Assembly: GCA_036558645.1 (NCBI GenBank)
Contig: DATBFG010000026.1
Location: 68,527-132,526, forward strand
DNA length: 64,000 nucleotides
Source: DATBFG01 sp036558645
Lineage (GTDB): Bacteria; Acidobacteriota; Terriglobia; Terriglobales; Acidobacteriaceae
Direction of reading: 5' to 3'
Part shown: positions 34,093 through 42,798 of the stretch, piece by piece
Position numbering within the stretch: the first letter of the stretch is position 1
How the letters are laid out: each line of letters starts with the position of its first letter
Notes under the pieces: model-generated
Database searches by the model: none
Told to the model about the DNA's origin: nothing
Seen by the model: only the letters and a program-made list of their open reading frames with translations
Program-made: the position numbers and the translations under genes

Positions 34093-35205
34093 ATGGCATT
34101 TCCCGTGACACGCCTCCGCCGTCTGCGCCGCACCGAACAGTTCCGCTCCATTGTTCGGGAGACGCGGCTCGCCCCGGAAAACTTCGTCTATCCCATGTTT
34201 GTCTGCCCTGGGGAAGGCATCCGCAAGGAAGTACGATCGATGCCGGGCGTTTTCAATTTATCCGTGGACGAAGCCGTGCGTGAGGCGGCTGAGACCCACT
34301 CTTTAGGCGTTCCATCTATCATCTTATTCGGCCTGCCCGAGAAGAAAGATGAAGTAGCGACTGGCGCCTGGGCGGATGACGGCATCGTGCAGCAGGCCAC
34401 ACGCGCTATCAAGAGTGAGGTGCCCGACCTCGTTATTATGGGCGACGTTTGCCTGTGCGAGTACATGTCGCACGGACACTGTGGCGTCGTGAAAGCCACT
34501 CCGACACCGCAATCGCTAGGTGCCGCTGCCCGCACCGCAATGAAAGCTGCGGCTGTAATTTCTGTGAAAAACGGAAAGGACAAGCATCAGGCTATCGACA
34601 AGCTGGCTGCCGCTGCCGCGCGTGCCGCCCAGCAGGAATTCGAAATTCTCAATGATCCCAGCTTGGAGCTGTTGGCGCGCACCTCTGTGTCGCTCGCCCA
34701 AGCCGGAGTCGACATCATCGCGCCATCCGACATGATGGATGGCCGCGTTGCCGCCATCCGCAAGGGCCTCGACGAGGCCGGTTTTATTAACACGCCCATT
34801 CTTTCTTATGCCGCCAAGTTCGCCTCCGGATTCTACGGACCGTTCCGCGAGGCGGCTGACTCGGCCCCGCAGTTTGGTGACCGCCGCTCTTACCAGATGG
34901 ATGGCGCCAACATCCGCGAGGCCATGCGTGAGATAGAACTCGACGTCGAAGAGGGAGCCGACATGATCATGGTCAAGCCGGCGATGCCCTATCTTGACGT
35001 CATCGCGGCAGCCCGCGAGCGCTTCGACCTTCCCCTGGCCGCCTACCAGGTCTCGGGTGAATACGCGATGATCGAAGCTGCCGCCCGCAACAACTGGATT
35101 GATCGCGAGCGTGTCATGATGGAATCGCTGGTCTCCATCCGCCGCGCCGGTGCTAGCATCATCCTGACCTACTACGCGAAAGAAGCGGCGAAGCTATTGG
35201 GATAA
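34093..35205 (+). CDS. hemB: delta-aminolevulinic acid dehydratase (porphobilinogen synthase)
   Basis: The 370-residue enzyme condenses two 5-aminolevulinate molecules to porphobilinogen in tetrapyrrole synthesis. Signatures are FVYPMFVCPG, the zinc cysteine region GDVCLCEYMSHGHCG, SPSDMMDGRV-like PSDMMDGRVAAIRKGLDEAG, LSYAAKFASGFYGPFREA (first Lys), DRRSYQMD, MIMVKPAMPYLD (Schiff-base Lys) and AYQVSGEYAMI. The three cysteines indicate the zinc-dependent class. The ATG at 34093 is preferred over a GTG at 34048, because it directly precedes the conserved RLRR start. It is a single gene here with no other hem genes. Confidence 0.95.
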   Translation: MAFPVTRLRRLRRTEQFRSIVRETRLAPENFVYPMFVCPGEGIRKEVRSMPGVFNLSVDEAVREAAETHSLGVPSIILFGLPEKKDEVATGAWADDGIVQQATRAIKSEVPDLVIMGDVCLCEYMSHGHCGVVKATPTPQSLGAAARTAMKAAAVISVKNGKDKHQAIDKLAAAAARAAQQEFEILNDPSLELLARTSVSLAQAGVDIIAPSDMMDGRVAAIRKGLDEAGFINTPILSYAAKFASGFYGPFREAADSAPQFGDRRSYQMDGANIREAMREIELDVEEGADMIMVKPAMPYLDVIAAARERFDLPLAAYQVSGEYAMIEAAARNNWIDRERVMMESLVSIRRAGASIILTYYAKEAAKLLG

Positions 35206-35246
35206 GCGAAGTTCGTAAGGTGGCGGGTCGCCTGTCTAACCGTGCT

Positions 35247-35609
35247 CTATTCCGAGAATCCAACAAATCCCATCGCAATTGTCACGCCACGTGCGACTTT
35301 CCGCAGTGTGGCTTCACTCAAAACTCGAAGTCTCTGATTCGGTTCTAGAAGGCTTGCCTTTCGCACCGTCGAGATATCCTCTGCTCGAATCGTAGACACG
35401 GATGACAGCCCTGTCTCCCCTGGGCTGAGTTCGATATGACTGGGTGCGCGAGCGGGAGTGGTACTCAGCGGAACAACCAGGACGGTGTTTGCCCGTTCGC
35501 TCATGTTCCGAGCGTCAATCGAAACGATAACCACGGGTCGAGGATTTTTATCAGGCGGATCAGTCGGGAATTTGATAAACCAAATTTCACCACGACGGGG
35601 TTGTCGCAT
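35247..35609 (-). CDS. mazF: MazF/PemK-type endoribonuclease toxin
   Basis: The 120-residue product has the MazF fold and motifs: RRGEIWFIKFP at the start, PRPVVIVSID, NTVLVVPLSTTP, GLSSVSTIRAEDISTV (catalytic Thr/Arg region) and a C-terminal helix. MazF toxins cleave mRNA at short sequences. The preceding small gene on the same strand, 13 bases away, encodes the expected antitoxin. The pair sits between hemB and the lpd operon and looks like a chromosomal insertion. Confidence 0.9.
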   Translation of the reverse strand: MRQPRRGEIWFIKFPTDPPDKNPRPVVIVSIDARNMSERANTVLVVPLSTTPARAPSHIELSPGETGLSSVSTIRAEDISTVRKASLLEPNQRLRVLSEATLRKVARGVTIAMGFVGFSE

Positions 35610-35622
35610 TTGGTTGCTTTAC

Positions 35623-35892
35623 CTATCCCTCCGGATCAGAAAGTTCCGATTCACCAAAGGCCCCCCATGCTTCGCTTTCCTCAAGTTCGGCGGGTTGCAG
35701 GGAGTCATAATAAGCACGAGTTTGGGCTGCCAATTTCTCTTGCTCTTCCCGATCTCTGCGCTCCCGAATCATTGCTTCGACCGCTCCTGACAGCGACCCT
35801 TCTTTCCTTTTGTGCCGATAGGATTCGAGATAGGCAACCGCATCGTGCGACAAGGAGAATGTCCTGCGGGATTTGTTCCGTGTATTCTTCAT
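35623..35892 (-). CDS. mazE: ribbon-helix-helix-type antitoxin
   Basis: The 89-residue product begins with a basic strand and short helices (SRRTFSLSHDAVAYLESYRH) that suit a ribbon-helix-helix DNA-binding domain, followed by an acidic, probably disordered tail (LEESEAWGAFGESELSDPEG) that would wrap the toxin. It precedes the MazF gene, as antitoxins normally do. The promoter region contains repeated GTATGA half-sites that it probably binds for autoregulation. The MazE label is by position; the DNA-binding fold looks more like CopG/RHH than AbrB. Confidence 0.8.
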   Translation of the reverse strand: MKNTRNKSRRTFSLSHDAVAYLESYRHKRKEGSLSGAVEAMIRERRDREEQEKLAAQTRAYYDSLQPAELEESEAWGAFGESELSDPEG

Positions 35893-35898
35893 ACCATT

Positions 35899-35927
35899 GT
35901 ATGACTATAGTATGATAGCAATCATAC
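35899..35927. promoter_or_regulatory. operator repeats of the toxin-antitoxin promoter
   Basis: GTATGAT (35910-35916) and ATCATAC (35921-35927) form a perfect 7-bp inverted repeat with a four-base centre, and another GTATGA half-site starts at 35899, 11 bases earlier. The spacing of one helical turn suits cooperative ribbon-helix-helix binding just upstream of the antitoxin start. Confidence 0.6.
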
Positions 35928-36044
35928 GACCAGAGATCAATCGTCAATTCTTGCGCGCGAGCCTCCGTTTTGTCCATTCCCCGGTTCCTGTTCTAGAATC
36001 AACCCTTTGCCTTCCATCATCTGATCCAACTGAGAGGATTGACT

Positions 36045-37460
36045 TTGCCAGACACCATCTACGACATCGCCATTATCGGCAGCGGGCCGGCCGGATACAC
36101 CGCCGCGATCCGCGCCGGGCAATATGGCCTGAAAACCGCGCTCATCGAAAAAGACAACGTGCTCGGCGGTACCTGCCTGCAAATGGGCTGCATTCCGACC
36201 AAGGCGCTGTTGTTCAACGCCGAGCTCTGGGATCACCTGAAGGAAGCGAAGGAATTCGGCATCGATGGCGTGGACGCGCGCAAGTTGAACTGGGCCGCCA
36301 TTCAGGATCGCAAGACGAAGATCGTCACCAAGCACACCAAGGGTCTCGACTTCCTGATGAAGAAAAATAAGGTTGAGGTCGTTCGTGGTTACGGACGACT
36401 CACCGGCCCGGCTCAAAACGGCGTTCATACCGTCGAAGTCAATAATGCCGGCGCGGTCACCAAACTGAAAGCCAGGAACGTGATTCTTTCGACTGGATCG
36501 GAAGCCCGTATGCTGCCCGGCATGCAAACCGATGATCGAATTTTGAGCAACATCGAAATCTTGAGCCTGAAAGAGATTCCCAAGTCGCTGGTCATCATCG
36601 GGGCCGGAGCTGTGGGAGTTGAGTTCGCCTCGATCTACCGTTCGTTCGATTGTGAAGTGACCATCATCGAGATGCTGCCTCGTCTTGTTCCCGTCGAGGA
36701 TGAGGAGGTCTCCAAGGAATTGGCACGAGTCTTTCGCAAGCGGGGCATCAACTTCCATACCAGCGCCAAAGTCGACAAAGTTGAGAAGGCGAAGTCAGGT
36801 GTTTCCGTGTCGTTTTCCGTCGAGGGCAAATCGCAGACCATCCAGGCCGACAAAATATTGATCGCGGTGGGACGCAAGCCGCGCACCGAGGATATCGGCT
36901 TGGAACGCACAAAGATTAAGCCGGACCGCGGATTCATCAAGACCGATAGCTGGATGCAGACCGCAGAGCCTGGCGTCTATGCCATCGGCGACATCGTTCT
37001 TGGCACGCCTCAACTCGCTCACGTCGGTGCGATGGAAGGCATCGTTGCAGTCACCAAGATTGCCGGCAAGAAGGGCAAGCCGATTAATCCAGAGCACATT
37101 CCCGGTGCCACTTACTGCCATCCCGAGATCGGCAGCGTAGGCCTGACCGAAACCAAGGCCAAAGAAGCCGGGTACAACGTGAAAGTCGGGAAGTTCCCCT
37201 TCACGGCAAACTCCCGCGCTTCAATCGTCGGACAGCACGAAGGGTTCATCAAGATCGTCTCCGACGAAGAACACGGCGAAATTCTTGGTGTTCACATCAT
37301 CGGGCCGCAGGCTACAGAGTTGATCGCCGAAGCCGTGGCTGCGATGGAACTGGAAGCCACTGCGGAAGATCTGGTCTGGACAATTCACGCGCATCCAACG
37401 CTTGCTGAAGCCATGCTCGACGCGGCGAACAGCGTGTACGGAATGGCGATCAACATGTAG
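36045..37460 (+). CDS. lpdA: dihydrolipoyl dehydrogenase (E3)
   Basis: The 471-residue flavoprotein reoxidises dihydrolipoamide on the E2 subunit with NAD+. It has the FAD-binding IAIIGSGPAGYTAAIRAGQ, the redox disulfide GGTCLQMGCIPTKAL, the NAD-binding SLVIIGAGAVGVEFASIY, AIGDIV, and the C-terminal HAHPTLAEAMLDA (His-Glu base). GAGAGGA at 36032-36038 abuts one TTG (36039) and stands six bases before another (36045), so the latter is the better start. It is the first gene of an operon with lipB, E1-alpha, E1-beta, a cytochrome c and E2. No ATG is available at this end. Confidence 0.94.
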   Translation: MPDTIYDIAIIGSGPAGYTAAIRAGQYGLKTALIEKDNVLGGTCLQMGCIPTKALLFNAELWDHLKEAKEFGIDGVDARKLNWAAIQDRKTKIVTKHTKGLDFLMKKNKVEVVRGYGRLTGPAQNGVHTVEVNNAGAVTKLKARNVILSTGSEARMLPGMQTDDRILSNIEILSLKEIPKSLVIIGAGAVGVEFASIYRSFDCEVTIIEMLPRLVPVEDEEVSKELARVFRKRGINFHTSAKVDKVEKAKSGVSVSFSVEGKSQTIQADKILIAVGRKPRTEDIGLERTKIKPDRGFIKTDSWMQTAEPGVYAIGDIVLGTPQLAHVGAMEGIVAVTKIAGKKGKPINPEHIPGATYCHPEIGSVGLTETKAKEAGYNVKVGKFPFTANSRASIVGQHEGFIKIVSDEEHGEILGVHIIGPQATELIAEAVAAMELEATAEDLVWTIHAHPTLAEAMLDAANSVYGMAINM

Positions 37461-37502
37461 AGGATTGGGTAAGTTACACGAGCACTCACTTACCAATTAC
37501 AA

Positions 37503-38282
37503 ATGATCTCCGTTCTCCAACTCGGCACCATCGACTACGCTACCGGCCTCCGCCTACAGGAGCGGCTGGTCGAGTTGCGCAAGAACGGACAGATCGGCGA
37601 CGTTCTCCTGCTGCTTGAACACTCTCCAGTAATCACTCTCGGGCGCAATGCTAAGGCTTCGAACGTAATTGCCTCGCCAGAGTTGCTTGTGCAGCGTGGC
37701 GTCGAAGTTTTCGACTGCGATCGCGGCGGGGACGTAACGTTCCACGGTCCCGGCCAGATCGTTGGCTACCCGATCTTTGATCTCCGCGCGTTCCCGTCCA
37801 GCGATACCAAGCGCAAAACGCTGGGAGTTATCGAATATGTACGTCGGCTGGAAGAAGTCCTGATCCGAACCTGCGCCAACTTCGGTATCGCCACCAAACG
37901 CATCCCGGACTTAACGGGCGTATGGACAGATGGCGCGACGAAGGAAGCCAAAATCGCTGCCCTCGGTGTACATATCTCCCGCGGCGTGACTTCCCACGGT
38001 CTCGCTCTCAACGTCAACACGGATCTCAGTTTCTTTGACCTCATTATCCCGTGCGGCATAACCAGCAAACCCGTGACATCCATGTCGAAAGAACTCGGCC
38101 GCGACCTCTCGCTCGAAGATGTGGTCAACAGCATTTCGCGCAACTTTGGACAGGTCTTCGGAAGCCAGATCCTCTGGCTCGAAACACTCGATTCACTGCT
38201 CGGAAATTCTGTCGGCGTCCCGATGACCATTCCTTCGGAACTGCGCCGCATACATCGCGAAGAAGATACGTTCCTCGCCTGA
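37503..38282 (+). CDS. lipB: lipoyl(octanoyl) transferase
   Basis: The 259-residue enzyme moves octanoyl from acyl carrier protein to the lipoyl domains of E2-type proteins. Motifs are LLLLEHSPVITLGRNAKASN, RGGDVTFHGPGQIVGYPIFD, GVWTDGATKEAKIAALGVHI and the active-site Cys in LIIPCGITSKPVTSM. The ATG at 37503 begins the typical strand; homologues vary here. It is flanked by lpd and E1-alpha, so the cell makes the lipoyl group and its acceptor proteins from one transcript. lipA is not in the window. Confidence 0.93.
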   Translation: MISVLQLGTIDYATGLRLQERLVELRKNGQIGDVLLLLEHSPVITLGRNAKASNVIASPELLVQRGVEVFDCDRGGDVTFHGPGQIVGYPIFDLRAFPSSDTKRKTLGVIEYVRRLEEVLIRTCANFGIATKRIPDLTGVWTDGATKEAKIAALGVHISRGVTSHGLALNVNTDLSFFDLIIPCGITSKPVTSMSKELGRDLSLEDVVNSISRNFGQVFGSQILWLETLDSLLGNSVGVPMTIPSELRRIHREEDTFLA

Positions 38283-38295
38283 ACCAGAAATTGTT

Positions 38296-38350
38296 TGTAG
38301 CGCCGGCATCCTGCCGGCTCACTCAGAAGCCGCCGGGACGCGGCGCTACA
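38296..38350. repeat. REP-like inverted repeat between lipB and E1-alpha
   Basis: TGTAGCGCCGGC at the left and GCGGCGCTACA at the right form an imperfect hairpin. Inner copies of GCCGGCATCCTGCCGGC form a second palindrome. The arms enclose a short non-coding centre. Confidence 0.6.
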
Positions 38351-38416
38351 TCTCGCTCACGTTTGTCCAAATTCTCCATCCGGGTTAGCATCGAGAGGGC
38401 AAAAGCCGCATTCCTC

Positions 38417-39706
38417 ATGGCCAAGAAGCACAAGACTCCGCCGGTGACTTCAAAATCGGGCTCCAACGGCAGTAAGCGAAATCAACTTACAAGTTCGCTT
38501 CGCACCTACGAAATTCGCGACTACCGTCTCGAGAAGCCGAGTTTTGCGGTGCGGCAGGTTCGGCAGGGCGATGAAGTACGTTACGAGGTCAAGGGCGATC
38601 TCAGCGCCCCAGTGCCGCCGATCCGCGAGTCGAAGTATCTCTCCAAGCAGCAATCGATCGAGATCTATCGCTGGATGCTGCTCAACCGCAAAATGGAGAC
38701 CGCTCTTGAAAATCTCTACAAGCAGGGCAAGGTTGTCGGCGGTGTCTACTTTGGACTGGGCCAGGAAGGCTGCTCCTGCGCTTCGGCGTACGCGCTCAAA
38801 CCCGACGAGTGGCTTGGACCGCTGATTCGTAATCAAGGATCGCTGCTGGTGCGCGGCTTTCCAGCTCGCGACATCATGATGCAATACATGGCCAAAGCCG
38901 GCTCTCCCACCAAGGGACGCGATGCCTCTTCGCATTTCGGAGATCACCAGCAACGCAACGTTGTCTCGCCAATCTCGACTTTGGGCGATCTCATCCCGGT
39001 GCTGGCCGGGGTGGCACTAGGAGCTCGCCTGCAAGGCAAGAACATCGCAGTCATGACCTATATCGGCGATGGCGGCCAATCGACGGGTGTTACCTACGAG
39101 GGCCTCAACTTCGCCGCCGTGCAGAATCTCGGGCTGGTGCTTTTCGTCGAAAACAATCTCTGGGGATACTCCACTCCAGCGGACATGCAATTCCGGGTGA
39201 AGGATCTCGCTGAGCGCGCCATTGCCTATGGCATTCCCGGCGTGATTGTCGATGGCACCGATCCCTGCCAGGTTTACGACGCAGCACATGAGGCCTGCGA
39301 GCGCGCCCGCCGTGGTGAAGGGCCCACGCTGATCGAAGCCAAGATGATGCGTATGAAAGGCCACGCCATTCATGATGCCGCCGAGTACGTTCCGAAACCT
39401 CTATTCGAATATTGGAAGAAACGGGATTGCATCGCGCGTTTTGAGAACTATCTAGTCAATCAGAGGAAGTGGCTCACGAAAGACGAAAACGCGAAGCTGA
39501 TTTCAGATGTTGATCGCCAACTCGAAGCCGACCGCGATTTCGCAGTAGCATCACCGATGCCGGAACCGGCAAGCGCCGCCGGAGGCACATACTGCGAAGC
39601 AGGTTGCCATGATGTCAAGGCAAAGTACGGTACTCCGAAAGTGAGCGTAACCAAATCGCCCTCTGTCACTCCTAAGAATAGTGAAGCGGCAGTGCACTTG
39701 AAGTGA
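38417..39706 (+). CDS. 2-oxoacid dehydrogenase E1 component, alpha subunit
   Basis: The 429-residue thiamine-diphosphate subunit has an unusually long Lys/Ser-rich N-terminal extension (about 75 residues). Then come SIEIYRWMLLNRKMETALEN, VVGGVYFGLGQEGCSCASAY, SHFGDHQQRNVVSPISTLG and the TPP-binding GDGGQSTGVTYEGLNFAAVQ with VENNLWGYSTP. It decarboxylates a 2-oxoacid and passes the acyl group to E2-lipoate. The split alpha/beta arrangement fits branched-chain 2-oxoacid, pyruvate (Gram-positive type) or acetoin dehydrogenase; the substrate is not settled. The frame is open from 38051, but those codons overlap lipB. The ATG at 38417 is the first sensible start. Confidence 0.9.
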   Translation: MAKKHKTPPVTSKSGSNGSKRNQLTSSLRTYEIRDYRLEKPSFAVRQVRQGDEVRYEVKGDLSAPVPPIRESKYLSKQQSIEIYRWMLLNRKMETALENLYKQGKVVGGVYFGLGQEGCSCASAYALKPDEWLGPLIRNQGSLLVRGFPARDIMMQYMAKAGSPTKGRDASSHFGDHQQRNVVSPISTLGDLIPVLAGVALGARLQGKNIAVMTYIGDGGQSTGVTYEGLNFAAVQNLGLVLFVENNLWGYSTPADMQFRVKDLAERAIAYGIPGVIVDGTDPCQVYDAAHEACERARRGEGPTLIEAKMMRMKGHAIHDAAEYVPKPLFEYWKKRDCIARFENYLVNQRKWLTKDENAKLISDVDRQLEADRDFAVASPMPEPASAAGGTYCEAGCHDVKAKYGTPKVSVTKSPSVTPKNSEAAVHLK

Positions 39707-39729
39707 GATTGGTCACATAAGCGAACCGT

Positions 39730-40701
39730 ATGCACCTTACCTATCTCGAAGCCATCCGCCAGGGAATCTGGGAAGAAATGGAACGCGACCCGACCGTCTT
39801 CTGCATCGGCGAAGACATCGGCATTTATGGCGGCGCTTTTAAGGTCACCGACGGCTTTATCGATCGCTTTGGCCCCGAGCGCGTGATCGACACTCCCATT
39901 GCCGAGTCGGCAATTGTTGGCGCGGCATTTGGCGCTGCACTGACCGGTATGCGCCCCGTCGCCGAGTTCCAGTTCATGGACTTCATCGGCTGCGCTTTCA
40001 ACCAGATCGTCAACATGGTCGCAAAGTCGCATTACCGCTGGGGCGCGCCTGCTCCCATGGTCATCCGTGGGCCGAGTGGCGGCAACGTGCACGGCGGTCC
40101 GTTCCACTCACAGAATCCTGAGATGTGGTTCGTGCACGCGCCCGGGCTTAAAGTGGTCTGTCCGTCGAGCGCTTACGATGCAAAGGGGCTGATCAAAGCT
40201 TCGATTCGCGACAATAACCCCGTCATCTTCTTCGAGCACAAGTATCTCTACCGCCGGATCAAAGAAGAAGTACCCGAAGGAGATTACATCGTGCCTCTCG
40301 GCAAGGCGCGCATCGCTCGCGAAGGCCGCGATCTCAGCATCATCACGTACGCTGCAATGGTGCATCTGGCGCTTGAAGCAGCTGGCGTCCTCGCAAAAGA
40401 TGGAATCGAAGTAGAGGTCATCGATCTGCGCACGGTCTCACCGCTCGATCGCGAAGCCATCGCGTCGACCGTACGTAAAACCAACAAAGTCATCCTGCTT
40501 CATGAAGATGTGCGCACAGGCGGACTAGCCGGCGAAATAGCCGCGATCATCAACGAAGAAGCATTCGACGATCTCGATGGGCCGATCGTGCGCATCACGT
40601 CGCAGGATTCTGCGGTTCCGTTCTCACCGCCCCAGGAAGAGTATTTCATGCCACAACTGAAGGATGTGGTTGGCGAGGCGCGCCGCTTGAAAGCCTATTA
40701 A
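39730..40701 (+). CDS. 2-oxoacid dehydrogenase E1 component, beta subunit
   Basis: The 323-residue partner of E1-alpha is a TPP transketolase-fold protein: TYLEAIRQGIWEEMERD, VFCIGEDIGIYGGAFKVTDG, RVIDTPIAESAIVGAAFGAA, MVIRGPSGGNVHGGPFHSQN, and the C-terminal transketolase domain starting LSIITYAAMVHLALEAA and RTVSPLDREAI. It contributes half of the active site and the E2 contact surface. It lies 23 bases after E1-alpha on the same strand, so the two are certainly co-expressed. Confidence 0.92.
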   Translation: MHLTYLEAIRQGIWEEMERDPTVFCIGEDIGIYGGAFKVTDGFIDRFGPERVIDTPIAESAIVGAAFGAALTGMRPVAEFQFMDFIGCAFNQIVNMVAKSHYRWGAPAPMVIRGPSGGNVHGGPFHSQNPEMWFVHAPGLKVVCPSSAYDAKGLIKASIRDNNPVIFFEHKYLYRRIKEEVPEGDYIVPLGKARIAREGRDLSIITYAAMVHLALEAAGVLAKDGIEVEVIDLRTVSPLDREAIASTVRKTNKVILLHEDVRTGGLAGEIAAIINEEAFDDLDGPIVRITSQDSAVPFSPPQEEYFMPQLKDVVGEARRLKAY

Positions 40702-40823
40702 GAGAGCAGTATCCTCAAGCCCTTCGTTGAATCGGCCCGCAGCAGGCCACTTGACCGGAATTCCCGAGCGGACACGTTGCATCGTTGCCGCTCTTTGCCG
40801 TCAATGGATGTGCAGGAGGCGAA

Positions 40824-41381
40824 ATGCGGAGCTTCATCTTTGGAGTGGTGGTAACGCTCGTGGTCCTCGTTCTCGGAGGAATTGCGTTCCTTTTTCTCGG
40901 CCTGATGCCCACGCATGCTGACGCGACTCCATCCGCAGCCGAACAGAGTATTGCCATGCGCGCGCTGGACGCTTCTATGGAGCGCAGAGCGCCGCGCGTT
41001 AACAATCCCGTGACGCCGACCGACGAAAATCTTATCGATGGCATGAAGCTCTACACGATGAACTGTGCCCTCTGTCACGGCAATCTAGACATGAAGCCGA
41101 GCACATTCAAGGACTCGTTCTACCCACCACCTCCGCAGTTGATTGTTGATCCGATTGATGATCCAGAGTGGCATATCTTCTATGCCATTCGCACCGGCGT
41201 CCGCTACTCGGCCATGCCAGCCTGGAGCAAGAATCTCTCCGAGCAGGACATGTGGAAGATCACAGGGTTCTTGTCTCGCATTGAAAAGCTATCCCCCGCT
41301 GTACTGGACTATTGGAAAAAGTCGTTCGGAGCTGCTCGTGAGCCTGGCGGCGCGGAAGGAGAAAAGCACGAGCATCACTGA
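40824..41381 (+). CDS. membrane-anchored c-type cytochrome within the dehydrogenase operon
   Basis: From the ATG at 40824 (five bases after AGGAGG) the product is 185 residues. An uncleaved N-terminal helix (residues 4-28) anchors a periplasmic cytochrome domain with CALCH (Cys81, Cys84, His85) and a likely axial Met in YSAMPAWSKNL. The C-terminus is rich in charged residues and ends HEHH. It resembles cbb3/CccA-like monohaem cytochromes. Its place between E1-beta and E2, on the same strand, is unexpected, as its product works on the other side of the membrane. No oxidase gene is nearby. Confidence 0.85.
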   Translation: MRSFIFGVVVTLVVLVLGGIAFLFLGLMPTHADATPSAAEQSIAMRALDASMERRAPRVNNPVTPTDENLIDGMKLYTMNCALCHGNLDMKPSTFKDSFYPPPPQLIVDPIDDPEWHIFYAIRTGVRYSAMPAWSKNLSEQDMWKITGFLSRIEKLSPAVLDYWKKSFGAAREPGGAEGEKHEHH

Positions 41382-41439
41382 TTGGCGCGCCGAATAGAGT
41401 CACTGCGCGGCCTCGGTAGTTCGATATGGCCGCAAAATA

Positions 41440-41445
41440 TATAAT
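41440..41445 (+). promoter_or_regulatory. candidate -10 element upstream of E2
   Basis: A perfect TATAAT lies in an AT-rich stretch of the 117-base gap between the cytochrome c and E2 genes, suggesting that E2 has an additional promoter. No convincing -35 hexamer is seen. Confidence 0.35.
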
Positions 41446-41498
41446 AAAAAATTGCGCTCAGGCCGGAGACTCATTCCGGGGATGCGCGGAAGGGAATT

Positions 41499-42788
41499 AT
41501 GCCGACTGATATCGTCATGCCCCAGATGGGCGAATCCATTTTCGAGGGCACAATCACCAAATGGCTGAAGAAGCCTGGCGACAAAGTGCAGCGGGATGAA
41601 CCGCTGTTCGAAATCTCTACCGACAAGGTAGACGCAGAAATTCCCGCACCAGCTTCCGGCGTCCTGCAGGACATCAAGATCGGCGAAGGCACCACGGTGC
41701 AGGTGAACACCGTCGTCGGAACGATTTCGGCAGATGGCGAGTCAGCCCCTGCCGCGGCAAAACCTGCAGCTCCCGCCGCTGCTCCGCCAAAACAGGAGGC
41801 TGCTCCCACGCCACAAGCTTCAGTCTCGGAGCCGACAGAAGCGGCGGAAGCGACGGAAGACGAAGGAACCGACATCGCACGCTCCTCACCTTTGGTGAGA
41901 AAGATTGCGCGCGAAAATAACGTGGATCTCTCCAAAGTCTCCGGCACCGGACTCGGCGGACGCATTACCAAACAAGACATCATGGCTTTCCTCGAGAAGC
42001 CGCAGCCCGCGGCGGCGACCTCCGCTCCAACCCCTGCCGCTCAAAAAGGCAAGCCGGCTCCGGCAGCACCTCCAGCCGCAATTCCCGGCGATCTGGTACC
42101 GATGACGCAAATGCGCAAGATCATTGCGCAACGCATGATCGAATCGCGCCGGACCAGCGCTCACGTTCACTGCATGTTCGAGGTGGACCTGACCCGCATC
42201 GTGAACCTGCGCAATAAAACAAAGAAAGGGTTCGAACAACGCAACGGAGCTCGGCTTACCTTCATGCCATTCTTCGTCCGCGCGGCGATCATCGCCCTGC
42301 AGCAATTTCCGATCGTCAATGCATCGCTTGAGAACGAAAGCATCCGTTATCACCGGCACGTAAATGTAGGAATTGCCGTAGCGCTCGATTGGGGATTGAT
42401 CGTTCCGGTGCTGAAGAATGCGGATGAGTTGAATTTCCTCGGCTTGCAGCGCGGCATCTCGGATCTAGGTGAGCGCTCGCGTTCGAAGAAGCTCGTACCG
42501 AATGAAGTGGAAGGGTCAACTTTCACGGTGACGAACCCGGGCCAGTTTGGTGCGGTGTTTGGTCTCCCGATCATCAATCAGCCGAATGCTGCCATCATGG
42601 GCGTCGGGGGGATCACCAAGGCTCCCGTCGTTGTTACTGATGAAGACGGAAACGACTCGATCGCCATCCGTTCGCTTGTCCACCTCACGCTAGGTTACGA
42701 CCATCGCATCATTGATGGCGCGGTCGCCGACCAGTTCATGGCCCTTGTGAAGAAGAATCTCGAGAACTGGGGAGAAGAAGTCGGATAG
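41499..42788 (+). CDS. 2-oxoacid dehydrogenase E2 component, dihydrolipoamide acyltransferase
   Basis: The 429-residue product has one lipoyl domain (residues 2-78, lipoylated Lys43 in FEISTDKVDAEIPAPA) and an Ala/Pro-rich hinge. Then come an E3/E1-binding domain (about 125-165, SPLVRKIARENNVDLSKVSG and GLGGRITKQDIMAFL), a second Ala/Pro linker, and a catalytic CAT-type domain ending LTLGYDHRIIDGAVADQFM (catalytic His and Asp). It forms the cubic or dodecahedral core of the complex and transfers the acyl group to CoA. The operon also contains lpd and lipB, so the whole complex is encoded here. Branched-chain acyl or acetyl specificity is unresolved. Confidence 0.92.
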   Translation: MPTDIVMPQMGESIFEGTITKWLKKPGDKVQRDEPLFEISTDKVDAEIPAPASGVLQDIKIGEGTTVQVNTVVGTISADGESAPAAAKPAAPAAAPPKQEAAPTPQASVSEPTEAAEATEDEGTDIARSSPLVRKIARENNVDLSKVSGTGLGGRITKQDIMAFLEKPQPAAATSAPTPAAQKGKPAPAAPPAAIPGDLVPMTQMRKIIAQRMIESRRTSAHVHCMFEVDLTRIVNLRNKTKKGFEQRNGARLTFMPFFVRAAIIALQQFPIVNASLENESIRYHRHVNVGIAVALDWGLIVPVLKNADELNFLGLQRGISDLGERSRSKKLVPNEVEGSTFTVTNPGQFGAVFGLPIINQPNAAIMGVGGITKAPVVVTDEDGNDSIAIRSLVHLTLGYDHRIIDGAVADQFMALVKKNLENWGEEVG

Positions 42789-42798
42789 GAAATACAAT

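Noticed and set aside
35937..36758. 273-codon minus-strand ORF opposite lpd
   Set aside because: Antisense shadow of a highly conserved enzyme.
38051..38416. Upstream extension of E1-alpha
   Set aside because: It overlaps lipB in another frame and a REP-like element; ATG 38417 starts the conserved protein.
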